From: Streptomyces capillispiralis
GTDB taxonomy: Bacteria; Actinomycetota; Actinomycetes; Streptomycetales; Streptomycetaceae
Reading direction: 5' to 3'
Length of the DNA: 64,000 bases
NCBI RefSeq assembly: GCF_007829875.1
Contig: NZ_VIWV01000001.1
Coordinates: 6,508,501-6,572,500, forward strand
In this document: positions 42,912-51,070 of the stretch, in pieces
Numbering within the stretch: the first letter of the stretch is position 1
Layout of the letters: every line of letters begins with the position of its first letter
The notes under the pieces: model-generated
Database searches by the model: none
Seen by the model: the letters and a program-made list of their open reading frames with translations, nothing else
What the model was told of the DNA's origin: nothing
Position numbers and translations under genes: made by a program

Positions 42912-43349
42912 ATGACCGACACCCCGCGCCTGCCCGAGGGCTACGAGATCTCCGCCGACCCCGCCCGGACCGACGCCGCGCGGGTGCACCGCTGGCTGTC
43001 CACCGACGCGTACTGGGCCCTGGGCCGCTCGCGCGAGCAGCAGGACCGCGCGATCGAGGGCTCGCTCAACTTCGGCGTGTACGAGACGGCCTCGGGGGAG
43101 CAGGTGGCGTACGCGCGGGTCGTGACCGACCGGGCGACCTTCGCCTGGCTGTGCGACGTGTACGTCGACCGCTCGGCGCGCGGCAAGGGGCTCGGCACGG
43201 CCCTGGTGGCGGCGGTCCGGGACGAGCTGCGGCCCCTCGGGGTCAAGCGCGTCGCGCTCGCCACGCACGACGCGCACGGCGTGTACGCCGGCCTGGGGTT
43301 CCGCCCGCTGGACCGGCCCGAGGAGTGGATGGCGCTCCTGTTCGAGTGA
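42912..43349 (+). CDS. GNAT-family N-acetyltransferase
   Basis: A 145-residue acetyltransferase fold. The acetyl-CoA-binding motif A is LCDVYVDRSARGKGLGTALVAAV, with the (Q/R)xxGxG/A pattern as ARGKGLGTAL. The C-terminal GVYAGLGFRPLDRPEEWM segment is typical. It resembles the group acting on small amines or amino acids, but the substrate is unknown. ATG at 42912 lies 40 bp after the MocR stop with no strong Shine-Dalgarno. It may be cotranscribed with mocR. Confidence 0.88.
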   Translation: MTDTPRLPEGYEISADPARTDAARVHRWLSTDAYWALGRSREQQDRAIEGSLNFGVYETASGEQVAYARVVTDRATFAWLCDVYVDRSARGKGLGTALVAAVRDELRPLGVKRVALATHDAHGVYAGLGFRPLDRPEEWMALLFE

Positions 43350-43479
43350 GGGCGGCGGCGCGGACGGTTCGGGCGACTTGTCCGCCCCGTCCTTACCGGT
43401 GAGTACAGTCCGGGGCACCTGGAGTGACGGCCCGGCGGCACCCCTTGACCTGACCCCTCCGGCGGCTGACCATCGCCGC

Positions 43480-44073
43480 ATGGCACTTCGGGTCACGTTC
43501 GTCGCCGCCGCGGGGAGCTCCCCGGTGCCCTCCGAGCGCTTCGAGGACGCACGGCCGCTGGACCAGGCCGGCTGGAGCGAGGTGCAGCGGGCCGCGCACG
43601 ACCTGCTGCCGCTCGCGGCGGCCGAGCTGCGCTACTGCTCACCGGCCCCGCGCAGCCGCGCCACCGGCGACGGTCTGGGGTACGCGCCGCTGGTCCAGCT
43701 CGCCCTGCGGGACTGCGACATGGGCCGCTGGCGGGGGCTGACCCTGGGCGAGGCGATGGCCCGCGAGCCGGAGGCCGTGGACGCCTGGCTCGCCGACCCG
43801 AGGTCCACCCCGCACGGCGGGGAGTCGCTGCCGGACTTCATCGGCCGCGTCGGCGGCTGGCTGGACACCCGGCCGGCCGAGGACGGCTGCCGGGTCGTCG
43901 CCGTGGCCGAGCCGTCGGTGATCCGCGCGGCTCTGGTGTACGTGCTCAAGGCGCCGCCCGGCACGTACTGGACCATCGACGTCCGCTCGCTGTCGACGAT
44001 CACCGTCGCCGGCCGCCCGGGCCGGTGGAGCCTGCGCCTCGAAGGCGTGCCGGCTCAGCCCACGCGCGCGTAG
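43480..44073 (+). CDS. Histidine-phosphatase-fold protein lacking catalytic histidines
   Basis: A 197-residue protein with the phosphoglycerate-mutase-like scaffold: LRVTFVAAAGSSPVPSERF at the N-terminus, LRYCSPAPRSRATGDGLG, LRDCDMGRWRGLTLGEA, HGGESLPDFIGRVGGWL and VVAVAEPSVIRAALVYVL. In active enzymes the first strand ends in RHG and the late strand in a His (SHGG). Here they read AAA and AEP, so both catalytic histidines are absent and hydrolysis is unlikely. A binding or regulatory role is inferred. ATG at 43480 has no clear Shine-Dalgarno. It overlaps the convergent DUF6314 gene by 19 bp. Confidence 0.78.
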   Translation: MALRVTFVAAAGSSPVPSERFEDARPLDQAGWSEVQRAAHDLLPLAAAELRYCSPAPRSRATGDGLGYAPLVQLALRDCDMGRWRGLTLGEAMAREPEAVDAWLADPRSTPHGGESLPDFIGRVGGWLDTRPAEDGCRVVAVAEPSVIRAALVYVLKAPPGTYWTIDVRSLSTITVAGRPGRWSLRLEGVPAQPTRA

Positions 44074-44537
44074 CCGGTGGTGAGCTCCAGGTCCTTGGCC
44101 GGGCCGCGCACCCGCCAGACCGCCTGCCAGTGGTCGGCGTCGCGGACGGTGAACTCGCCCCGGTAGAGGTCCGCGGAGCACGGGTGGTCGGCGACGTACC
44201 GGCCGGTGCCGAGGTCCAGATCGTGGAACGGGCGGCCGTCCGCGAAGCGTACGTCCACCGTGCCGTCCGGCCCCGGCAGGAAGCGCAGGGTCCGCTCGGC
44301 GGGCCGGGTCACGCCCCGCCAGGTGAATTGACCGGACTCCCGTTGCAGCAGACCGCCGCCCTCCAGCGGGCCGAAAACGACGGTCCCCGCGAAGTGTCCC
44401 CGCTCGCCGCTCGCCAGGTCCCGCACGGTCCGCCGCGCCCGCCAGCGGCCGCTCAGGTAGTCCAGCGCATCGGACACCGGCCAGAAGTCGCCCATCCCGC
44501 CCCGCTCTCCGTTCCCGTTCACCGGCGCAGGACCCAT
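44055..44537 (-). CDS. DUF6314-like conserved protein
   Basis: A 160-residue beta-rich, probably cytoplasmic protein (DALDYLSGRWRARRTVRDLA..., FAGTVVFGPLEGGGLLQRESG..., VDVRFADGRPFHDLDLGTG..., HPCSADLYRGEFTV). I associate this pattern with DUF6314, a calycin-like fold of unknown role; the assignment is from memory. ATG at 44537 has AGGAG with a spacing of ~8 nt. It overlaps the histidine-phosphatase-fold gene at its 3' end and is divergent from the arabinofuranosidase gene (114 bp). Confidence 0.7.
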   Translation of the reverse strand: MGPAPVNGNGERGGMGDFWPVSDALDYLSGRWRARRTVRDLASGERGHFAGTVVFGPLEGGGLLQRESGQFTWRGVTRPAERTLRFLPGPDGTVDVRFADGRPFHDLDLGTGRYVADHPCSADLYRGEFTVRDADHWQAVWRVRGPAKDLELTTGYARVG

Positions 44538-44651
44538 TGACGTGCTCCTGCCTCCTCCCTATCTTGCCGTTCGAAGTGCTGACCAACGGTCGAAATTCCG
44601 AACAACTCCCGAACCACTCCCGTGTCACCCAGAGAGAGCCGCGGAGTATCC

Positions 44652-47141
44652 ATGTCACGCACCGCCCCACGCCGCACCCGCCTCAGACTCGGTCTCACCG
44701 CCACCGCGCTCCTGACGGCCGCCACCCTGGTCCCCGCGCCCGCGCACGCCGAGGACGTCACCGACTACACGATCAGCGTCGACCCGGCCGCCCAGGGCGC
44801 GGCGATCGACGACACGATGTACGGCGTCTTCTTCGAGGACATCAACCGGGCCGCCGACGGCGGGCTGTACGCCGAGCTCGTGCAGAACCGGTCCTTCGAG
44901 TACTCCACCGCCGACAACGGCTCCTACACGCCCCTGACCTCCTGGACGGCCGCCGGCACCGCCGAGGTGGTGGACGACTCCGGGCGGCTGAACGAGCGCA
45001 ACCGCAACTACCTCTCGCTGGGCGCCGGTTCGTCCGTCACGAACGCCGGCTACAACACCGGCATCCGGCTCGAGCAGGGCGAGCGGTACGACTTCTCCGT
45101 ATGGGCCCGGGCCGCGGGCGGCAGCACGCTCACCGTCTCCCTGAAGGACGCCGCGGGCCCGCTGGCCACCGCCCGCCAGGTCGCCGTCGAGGGCGGATGG
45201 GCCAAGTACCGCGCCACCTTCACCGCGTCCCGCACCAGCAACCGCGGACGCCTCGCCGTCGCCTCCTCGAACGCCGCGGCGCTCGACATGGTGTCGCTCT
45301 TCCCGCGCGAGACCTTCCGGAACCAGCCGAACGGCCTGCGCAAGGACCTCGCCGAGAAGATCGCCGCGCTGAAGCCCGGCTTCGTGCGCTTCCCCGGCGG
45401 CTGCCTGGTCAACACCGGCTCCATGGAGGACTACAGCGAGTCCTCCGGGTGGCAGCGCAAGCGCTCCTACCAGTGGAAGGACACCATCGGCCCGGTCGAG
45501 GAGCGCGCCACCAACGCCAACTTCTGGGGCTACAACCAGAGTTACGGCCTCGGCTACTACGAGTACTTCCGCTTCGCGGAGGACGTCGGCGCCATGCCGC
45601 TGCCCGTCGTGCCGGCCCTGGTCACCGGCTGCGGCCAGAACAGGGCCACCGACGACGAGGCGCTGCTGAAGCGGCACATCCAGGACACCCTGGACCTCAT
45701 CGAGTTCGCCAACGGCCCCGCCACCTCCACCTGGGGCCAGGTGCGCGCCGGGATGGGCCACCCGAAGCCCTTCGGCCTCACCCACATCGGCGTCGGCAAC
45801 GAGGAGAACCTCCCCCGCGAGTTCTTCGCCCGCTTCCAGCGGTTCCGTGCCGCCATCGAGGCGGAGTACCCGGACATCACCGTCGTCTCCAACTCCGGCC
45901 CCGACGACTCCGGCACGACCTTCGACACCGCCTGGCAGCTCAACCGCGAGGGCGACGTCGACCTGGTCGACGAGCACTACTACAACAGCCCGCAGTGGTT
46001 CCTGCAGAACAACGACCGCTACGACTCCTACGACCGGGGCGGCCCCAAGGTCTTCCTCGGCGAGTACGCCTCGCAGGGCAACGCCTGGAAGAACGGCCTC
46101 GCCGAAGCGGCGTTCATGACCGGTCTGGAGCGCAACGCGGACGTCGTGAAGCTCGCCTCGTACGCGCCGCTGCTCGCCAACGAGGACTACGTCCAGTGGT
46201 CGCCGGACATGATCTGGTTCAACAACCACGCCTCCTGGGGCTCGGCCAACTACGAGGTCCAGAAGCTGTTCATGACCAACGTCGGCGACCGCGTGGTCCC
46301 GTCGCGGGCGAGCACCACGCCGGACGTCAGCGGCCCCCTCACCGGCGCCGTCGGCCTGTCGACCTGGGCGACGAGCGCGGCGTACGACGACGTGAAGGTG
46401 ACCTCCGCCGACGGTACGGCCCTGCTGAGCGACGACTTCTCCGGTGACGCCTCGCAGTGGACCCACAGCGGCGGCGGCAGCTGGAGCGTGCGGGACGGGC
46501 AGTACGTGCAGACCGACGAGGCCGCCGAGAACACCCTGGTGACGGCGGGCGACCCGGCCTGGCACGACTACGACCTGCACGTGAAGGCCACCAAGAAGGC
46601 CGGCAAGGAGGGCTTCCTCGTCGCCTTCGGCGTCAAGGACACCGGCAACTACTACTGGTGGAACCTCGGCGGCTGGAACAACACCCGGTCCGCCGTCGAG
46701 CAGGCCTCCGACGGCGGCAAGTCGACGCTGATCTCCAAGGCCGGGTCGATCGAGACGGGCCGCGCCTACGACATCGACGTCAAGGTGCGGGGCCGCCAGG
46801 TCACCCTCTACCTCGACGGCCAGGAGTGGGGCAGCTTCACCGACGACAAGCCGGCCGAGCCGTTCCGCCAGGTGGTCACCGAGGACGCCCGCACCGGTGA
46901 GCTGATCGTCAAGGTCGTCAACGCCCAGCCGGCCGAGGCCCGCACGGCGATCGACCTGGGCGGCGCGAAGGTCGCGTCCCGGGCCCGCGTCACCACCCTG
47001 GCCGCCGACGCGGAGGCGGTGAACACCGAGACGGACGCCCCGGTCACCCCGGTGACGTCCACGTTCCGAGGGGTCGCGGACGAGTTCACGTACACGTTCC
47101 CGGCGCACTCGGTGACGTTCCTGAGGATCGCGCGGCGGTAG
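44652..47141 (+). CDS. Secreted alpha-L-arabinofuranosidase (GH51) with LamG-like insert
   Basis: An 829-residue exoenzyme that should release arabinofuranosyl residues from plant arabinoxylan or arabinan. A signal peptide ends near PAHAED. A carbohydrate-binding-like beta domain (~75-215) precedes the GH51 barrel. The acid/base Glu is in GVGNEEN and the nucleophile Glu in FLGEYASQ. Between the two parts of the C-terminal beta domain sits a LamG/DUF1080-like insert (DDFSGDASQWTHSGGG..., YYWWNLGGWNNTRSA). The end FTYTFPAHSVTFLRI is the usual GH51 C-terminus. ATG at 44652 is used; a GTG 30 bp upstream is possible. An imperfect palindrome (TCGAAATTCCGA) upstream may be an operator. Confidence 0.93.
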   Translation: MSRTAPRRTRLRLGLTATALLTAATLVPAPAHAEDVTDYTISVDPAAQGAAIDDTMYGVFFEDINRAADGGLYAELVQNRSFEYSTADNGSYTPLTSWTAAGTAEVVDDSGRLNERNRNYLSLGAGSSVTNAGYNTGIRLEQGERYDFSVWARAAGGSTLTVSLKDAAGPLATARQVAVEGGWAKYRATFTASRTSNRGRLAVASSNAAALDMVSLFPRETFRNQPNGLRKDLAEKIAALKPGFVRFPGGCLVNTGSMEDYSESSGWQRKRSYQWKDTIGPVEERATNANFWGYNQSYGLGYYEYFRFAEDVGAMPLPVVPALVTGCGQNRATDDEALLKRHIQDTLDLIEFANGPATSTWGQVRAGMGHPKPFGLTHIGVGNEENLPREFFARFQRFRAAIEAEYPDITVVSNSGPDDSGTTFDTAWQLNREGDVDLVDEHYYNSPQWFLQNNDRYDSYDRGGPKVFLGEYASQGNAWKNGLAEAAFMTGLERNADVVKLASYAPLLANEDYVQWSPDMIWFNNHASWGSANYEVQKLFMTNVGDRVVPSRASTTPDVSGPLTGAVGLSTWATSAAYDDVKVTSADGTALLSDDFSGDASQWTHSGGGSWSVRDGQYVQTDEAAENTLVTAGDPAWHDYDLHVKATKKAGKEGFLVAFGVKDTGNYYWWNLGGWNNTRSAVEQASDGGKSTLISKAGSIETGRAYDIDVKVRGRQVTLYLDGQEWGSFTDDKPAEPFRQVVTEDARTGELIVKVVNAQPAEARTAIDLGGAKVASRARVTTLAADAEAVNTETDAPVTPVTSTFRGVADEFTYTFPAHSVTFLRIARR

Positions 47142-47147
47142 CCGACC

Positions 47148-47191
47148 GCGGGTGCGGGCCGCCGTCCGGACAGACGGCGGCCCGCACCCGC
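47148..47191. terminator. 19-bp perfect-stem bidirectional terminator
   Basis: GCGGGTGCGGGCCGCCGTC (47148-47166) is perfectly complementary to 47173-47191 with a 6-nt loop. It lies between the convergent arabinofuranosidase and DoxX genes, 6 bp after the former's stop. Confidence 0.9.
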
Positions 47192-47210
47192 GCAGGCCGT
47201 GCGGTACGTC

Positions 47211-47765
47211 TCAGTGGCGCAGCAGCAGGGTGACACCGGCCAGGACGGCGCCGAGCACGATCGCGGCGACGCCGTGGGCGACGCGGTGCGCGCGCAGCCG
47301 GGGCACCAGCCGGTCCACGGCGATCCGGCCGGGGCCGGTCAGGGCGAGGCCCACCGCGACCAGCGTGATCAGCAGCTCGTACTCGACGCCCTCGGGGGCG
47401 AAGAAACCGCCGCCCCACTTGACGGAGACCGCGTTGACCAGCGTGCCGGCGACGGCCGCGGCGGCGAGCGGGGTGAGGAGTCCGAGGGCGAGGGCGAGTC
47501 CGCCGAGGGTCTCGGTCAGCCCGGCCACGACGGCGAACGTCTCGGGCGCGGGGTAGCCGAGGGAGGCGAAGAACATCCCGGTGCCCTCGACGCCGCCGCC
47601 CGAGAACCAGCCGAACAGCTTCTGGACGCCGTGCGCGGCCATGGTCAGGCCGAGGGCGAGCCGCAGGACCAGCAGGCCGATGTCGTAGGCGCGGGCGGGG
47701 GCGGCGGGGGCGTCCTGGCCGGTCGTGGCCGCGGGGCGGGGCAGGGTCGTGGCGGGACTCGTCAT
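47211..47765 (-). CDS. DoxX-family membrane protein
   Basis: A 184-residue membrane protein with four or five hydrophobic helices: DIGLLVLRLALGLTMAAHGVQKLFGWF, FAVVAGLTETLGGLALALGL, ELLITLVAVGLAL and a final helix. It matches the DoxX/DoxD-like group (GxxKLFGWF signature). Homologues are linked to thiol/oxidative stress or quinone-related redox functions, but the activity is unclear. ATG at 47765 follows GAGGAG with a spacing of 8 nt. Two copies of a 16-bp MarR-like palindromic element cover its probable promoter, so induction by a stress signal is likely. No MarR gene is adjacent. Confidence 0.88.
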   Translation of the reverse strand: MTSPATTLPRPAATTGQDAPAAPARAYDIGLLVLRLALGLTMAAHGVQKLFGWFSGGGVEGTGMFFASLGYPAPETFAVVAGLTETLGGLALALGLLTPLAAAAVAGTLVNAVSVKWGGGFFAPEGVEYELLITLVAVGLALTGPGRIAVDRLVPRLRAHRVAHGVAAIVLGAVLAGVTLLLRH

Positions 47766-47835
47766 GGGGGGAACTCCTCGGGGACGGCGAGGGCGGAGGG
47801 CGTCGCGCGGCATCGGACGACGGCACCACCCATAA

Positions 47836-47889
47836 AGCTTGAAGCTTCAAGCTAAACCAGGAAAGGCGCTTGCTTCAAGTTTCAAGCAA
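47836..47889. promoter_or_regulatory. Double MarR-like operator upstream of doxX
   Basis: AGCTTGAAGCTTCAAGCT (47836-47853) is a perfect 18-bp palindrome. GCTTCAAGTTTCAAGC (47872-47887) matches its 16-bp core at 14 of 16 positions, 35 bp away. On the reverse strand, -35 TTGAAG lies in the distal copy and -10 TAGCTT at the edge of the proximal copy. TTGAA-N2-TTCAA is typical of MarR family operators. Confidence 0.7.
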
Positions 47890-47928
47890 TGGGTCCGCCC
47901 GGGTATGACTCCGGAGGTCCATGCGAGG

Positions 47929-47968
47929 CATTGCATAAGTCTGCATTTCTGCGTATAGTCATGCCATC
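47929..47968 (+). promoter_or_regulatory. argC promoter overlapped by two ARG boxes
   Basis: -35 TTGCAT (47931-47936) and -10 TATAGT (47954-47959) with a 17-bp spacer. ARG-box-like elements ATTGCATAAGTCTGCAT (47930-47946) and TGCGTATAGTCATGCC (47950-47965) cover both boxes, as expected for arginine-dependent repression by ArgR. GGAGGAGG follows before the argC ATG. Confidence 0.8.
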
Positions 47969-47982
47969 GAGGAGGAGGTTCC

Positions 47983-49011
47983 ATGTCCGTACGTGCGGCA
48001 GTGGCCGGAGCGAGTGGGTACGCGGGCGGCGAGCTGCTGCGTCTGCTGCTCACCCACCCCGAGGTCGAGATCGGTGCCCTCACCGGCGACTCCAACGCCG
48101 GCCGGCGGCTCGGCGCGCTGCAACCGCACCTGCTGCCGCTCGCCGACCGGGTCCTGGAGCCGACCACCCCCGAGGTCCTCGCCGGACACGACGTCGTGTT
48201 CCTCGCGCTGCCGCACGGGCAGTCGGCCGCCGTCGCCGAGCAGCTCGGCCCGGACGTGCTCGTGATCGACATGGGCGCCGACTTCCGCCTGCGCGACGCC
48301 GCCGACTGGGAGCGGTTCTACGGCTCCCCGCACGCCGGCACCTGGCCGTACGGCCTGCCCGAACTGCCGGGTGCCCGCGCCGCGCTGGAGGGGTCCAAGC
48401 GCGTCGCGGTGCCCGGTTGCTACCCGACCGCCGTCTCACTCGCCCTCTTCCCGGCGTACGCGGCCCGACTCGCCGGGTCCGAGGCCGTGATCGTCGCCGC
48501 GTCCGGCACGTCCGGTGCCGGCAAGTCGCCCAAACCGCACCTGCTGGGCTCGGAGGTCATGGGCTCCATGACGCCGTACGGCGTGGGCGGCGGACACCGG
48601 CACACGCCCGAGATGATCCAGAACCTCAGCGCGGCCGCGGGCGGACGGGTCTCCGTCTCCTTCACCCCGACCCTCGCCCCGATGCCGCGCGGCATCCTCG
48701 CCACGTGCAGCGCGCAGGCACTCCCCGGCGTCACCGCCGAGTCCCTGCGCGCGGCCTACGCGAAGGCCTTCGCGGACGAGCCCTTCGTCCACCTGCTCCC
48801 CGAGGGCCAGTGGCCCGCCACGGCCTCCGTCAACGGTTCCAACGCCGTTCAGGTGCAGGTCGCGTACGACGCGGCCGCGGGCAGGATCATCGCGATCAGC
48901 GCCATCGACAACCTGACCAAGGGCACCGCGGGCGGTGCCGTCCAGAGCATGAACATCGCCCTGGGCCTCGACGAGGCCACCGGGCTGACGACGATCGGAG
49001 TTGCGCCGTGA
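47983..49011 (+). CDS. argC: N-acetyl-gamma-glutamyl-phosphate reductase
   Basis: A 342-residue enzyme that reduces N-acetylglutamyl phosphate to the semialdehyde (third step of arginine synthesis). The NADP-binding segment is AAVAGASGYAGGELLRLL. The catalytic Cys is in VAVPGCYPTAV. HRHTPEMIQNL and FTPTLAPMPRGIL are further ArgC landmarks. ATG at 47983 follows GGAGGAGG. First gene of argCJBDR, controlled by the ARG boxes. Its stop overlaps the argJ GTG (GTGA). Confidence 0.98.
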   Translation: MSVRAAVAGASGYAGGELLRLLLTHPEVEIGALTGDSNAGRRLGALQPHLLPLADRVLEPTTPEVLAGHDVVFLALPHGQSAAVAEQLGPDVLVIDMGADFRLRDAADWERFYGSPHAGTWPYGLPELPGARAALEGSKRVAVPGCYPTAVSLALFPAYAARLAGSEAVIVAASGTSGAGKSPKPHLLGSEVMGSMTPYGVGGGHRHTPEMIQNLSAAAGGRVSVSFTPTLAPMPRGILATCSAQALPGVTAESLRAAYAKAFADEPFVHLLPEGQWPATASVNGSNAVQVQVAYDAAAGRIIAISAIDNLTKGTAGGAVQSMNIALGLDEATGLTTIGVAP

Positions 49012-50159
49012 GTGTGACGGCAGCAAAGGGATTCACGGCGGCGGGCATCGCCGCCGGGATCAAGGAGAACGGCAACCCCGACCTGGCCCTCGTGGTCAAC
49101 AACGGCCCCCGCCGCGCCGCCGCCGGCGTCTTCACCTCCAACCGCGTCAAGGCCGCACCGGTGCTCTGGTCCGAGCAGGTGCTCAGGAGCGGGCAGCTGT
49201 CCGCCGTCGTCCTCAACTCGGGCGGCGCCAACGCCTGCACCGGACCCAAGGGCTTCCAGGACACCCACGCCACCGCCGAGAAGGCCGCCGAGGTACTGGG
49301 GACGGGCGCGGGCGACATCGCCGTCTGCTCCACCGGGCTCATCGGCGTCCTGCTCCCCATGGACAAGCTGCTCCCCGGCGTCGAGACGGCCGCCGCCGCG
49401 CTGTCCGAGCACGGCGGCGAGAAGGCCGCCATCGCCATCAAGACCACCGACACCGTGCACAAGACGTCCGTCGTCACCCAGGACGGCTGGACCGTCGGCG
49501 GCATGGCCAAGGGCGCCGGCATGCTCGCCCCCGGCCTCGCCACCATGCTCGTCGTCCTCACCACCGACGCCGACCTGGACAGCGCCACCCTGGACAAGGC
49601 CCTGCGCGCCGCCACCAAGGTCACCTTCGACCGCGTCGACTCCGACGGCTGCATGTCCACCAACGACACCGTGCTGCTGCTCGCCTCGGGCGCCTCGGGC
49701 GTCACCCCCGCTTACGACGAGTTCGCGGACGCCGTACGGGCCGTCTGCGACGACCTCGGCCAGCAGCTCATCCGCGACGCCGAGGGCGCCAGCAAGGACA
49801 TCAAGGTCGAGGTGGTGGGCGCCGCGACCGAGGACGACGCCGTGGAGGTGGGCCGCTCCATCGCCCGCAACAATCTCCTGAAGTGCGCCATCCACGGCGA
49901 GGACCCCAACTGGGGCCGCGTGCTCTCCGCGATCGGCACCACGAAGGCCGCCTTCGAGCCCGACCGCCTCAACGTCGCCATCAACGGCGTCTGGGTGTGC
50001 AGGAACGGCGGTGTCGGCGAGGACCGCGAGCTGGTCGACATGCGCTACCGCGAGGTGCACATCGTCGCCGACCTCGCCGCCGGCTCCGAGACCGCCACGA
50101 TCTGGACCAACGACCTCACCGCCGACTACGTCCACGAGAACAGCGCCTACTCCTCATGA
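49008..50159 (+). CDS. argJ: Bifunctional ornithine acetyltransferase / N-acetylglutamate synthase
   Basis: A 383-residue ArgJ that recycles the acetyl group from N-acetylornithine to glutamate. The self-cleavage site with the nucleophilic Thr is in KGAGMLAPGLATMLVVL. Other landmarks: VNNGPRRAAAGVFTSNRVKA, STGLIGVLLPM and GEDPNWGRVLSAIG. The genome region has no separate argE or argA, consistent with the cyclic pathway. GTG at 49008 overlaps the argC stop by 4 bp. The alternative in-frame GTG two codons downstream cannot be excluded. ATGA overlap with argB follows. Confidence 0.97.
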   Translation: MSVTAAKGFTAAGIAAGIKENGNPDLALVVNNGPRRAAAGVFTSNRVKAAPVLWSEQVLRSGQLSAVVLNSGGANACTGPKGFQDTHATAEKAAEVLGTGAGDIAVCSTGLIGVLLPMDKLLPGVETAAAALSEHGGEKAAIAIKTTDTVHKTSVVTQDGWTVGGMAKGAGMLAPGLATMLVVLTTDADLDSATLDKALRAATKVTFDRVDSDGCMSTNDTVLLLASGASGVTPAYDEFADAVRAVCDDLGQQLIRDAEGASKDIKVEVVGAATEDDAVEVGRSIARNNLLKCAIHGEDPNWGRVLSAIGTTKAAFEPDRLNVAINGVWVCRNGGVGEDRELVDMRYREVHIVADLAAGSETATIWTNDLTADYVHENSAYSS

Positions 50160-51070
50160 CCACGACGCGCAAGCACACCGCGCTGCCCAAGGCACAGATC
50201 CTCATCGAGGCCCTGCCCTGGCTGACCCGGCACCACGGGAAGACCGTCGTCATCAAGTTCGGCGGCAACGCCATGGTGGACGAGGACCTGAAGGCCGCCT
50301 TCGCCCAGGACGTGGTCTTCCTGCGGCACGCCGGCCTCAAACCCGTCGTCGTGCACGGCGGCGGCCCGCAGATCAGCGCCGCCCTCGACAAGCACGGCAT
50401 CGTCAGCGAGTTCAAGGCCGGCCTGCGCGTCACCACCGAGGACGCCATGGACGTCGTACGGATGGTGCTCGCCGGGCAGGTGCAGCGGGAACTGGTCGGG
50501 CTGCTCAACCAGCACGGACCGTTCGCCGTCGGCCTCACCGGCGAGGACGCCCACACCCTCACCGCCACCAGGCACCGGCCCCGGATCGACGGCGAACCCG
50601 TCGACATCGGGCGGGTCGGCGAGATCACCGCCACCGACACCGGCGCGCTCGAGGCGCTGCTCGCCGACGGCCGCATCCCGGTGGTCTCCTCGATCGCCCG
50701 CAGCCAGGACGACCACCACGTCTACAACGTCAACGCCGACACCGCGGCCGCGGCACTCGCCGCCGCGCTGGGAGCCGAGACCCTCATGGTCCTCACGGAC
50801 GTCGAGGGGCTCTACGAGGACTGGCCGAACAGCGACGAGGTGATCAGCCGCCTCACCGCCTCCCAGCTCGAGAAACTCCTGCCGGAGCTGTCCTCCGGCA
50901 TGGTGCCGAAGATGGAGGGCTGTCTGCACGCCGTACGCAACGGCGTCACCACCGCCCGCGTCATCGACGGCCGGGTCCAGCACTCGATCCTGCTGGAGAT
51001 CTTCACCGACGAGGGCATCGGCACGATGGTCGTGCCCGACGAGACGCCGGACACCCAGGGGGAGTCGTGA
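50156..51070 (+). CDS. argB: N-acetylglutamate kinase
   Basis: A 304-residue amino-acid-kinase-fold enzyme phosphorylating N-acetylglutamate. Motifs: TVVIKFGGNAM (ATP binding), KPVVVHGGGPQIS, YNVNADTAAAALAAALGA and LTDVEGLYEDW, plus the C-terminal SGMVPKMEGCLHAV. An N-terminal helix of ~20 residues (KAQILIEALPWLTRHHG) is the feature found in arginine-inhibited hexameric NAGKs, so feedback inhibition by arginine is likely. ATG overlaps argJ, and GTGA overlap with argD follows. Confidence 0.98.
   Translation: MTTTRKHTALPKAQILIEALPWLTRHHGKTVVIKFGGNAMVDEDLKAAFAQDVVFLRHAGLKPVVVHGGGPQISAALDKHGIVSEFKAGLRVTTEDAMDVVRMVLAGQVQRELVGLLNQHGPFAVGLTGEDAHTLTATRHRPRIDGEPVDIGRVGEITATDTGALEALLADGRIPVVSSIARSQDDHHVYNVNADTAAAALAAALGAETLMVLTDVEGLYEDWPNSDEVISRLTASQLEKLLPELSSGMVPKMEGCLHAVRNGVTTARVIDGRVQHSILLEIFTDEGIGTMVVPDETPDTQGES

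Noticed and set aside
43350..43479. Cobalamin riboswitch before the histidine-phosphatase-fold gene
   Set aside because: No B12-box-like core or the expected extended leader could be found in 130 bp.
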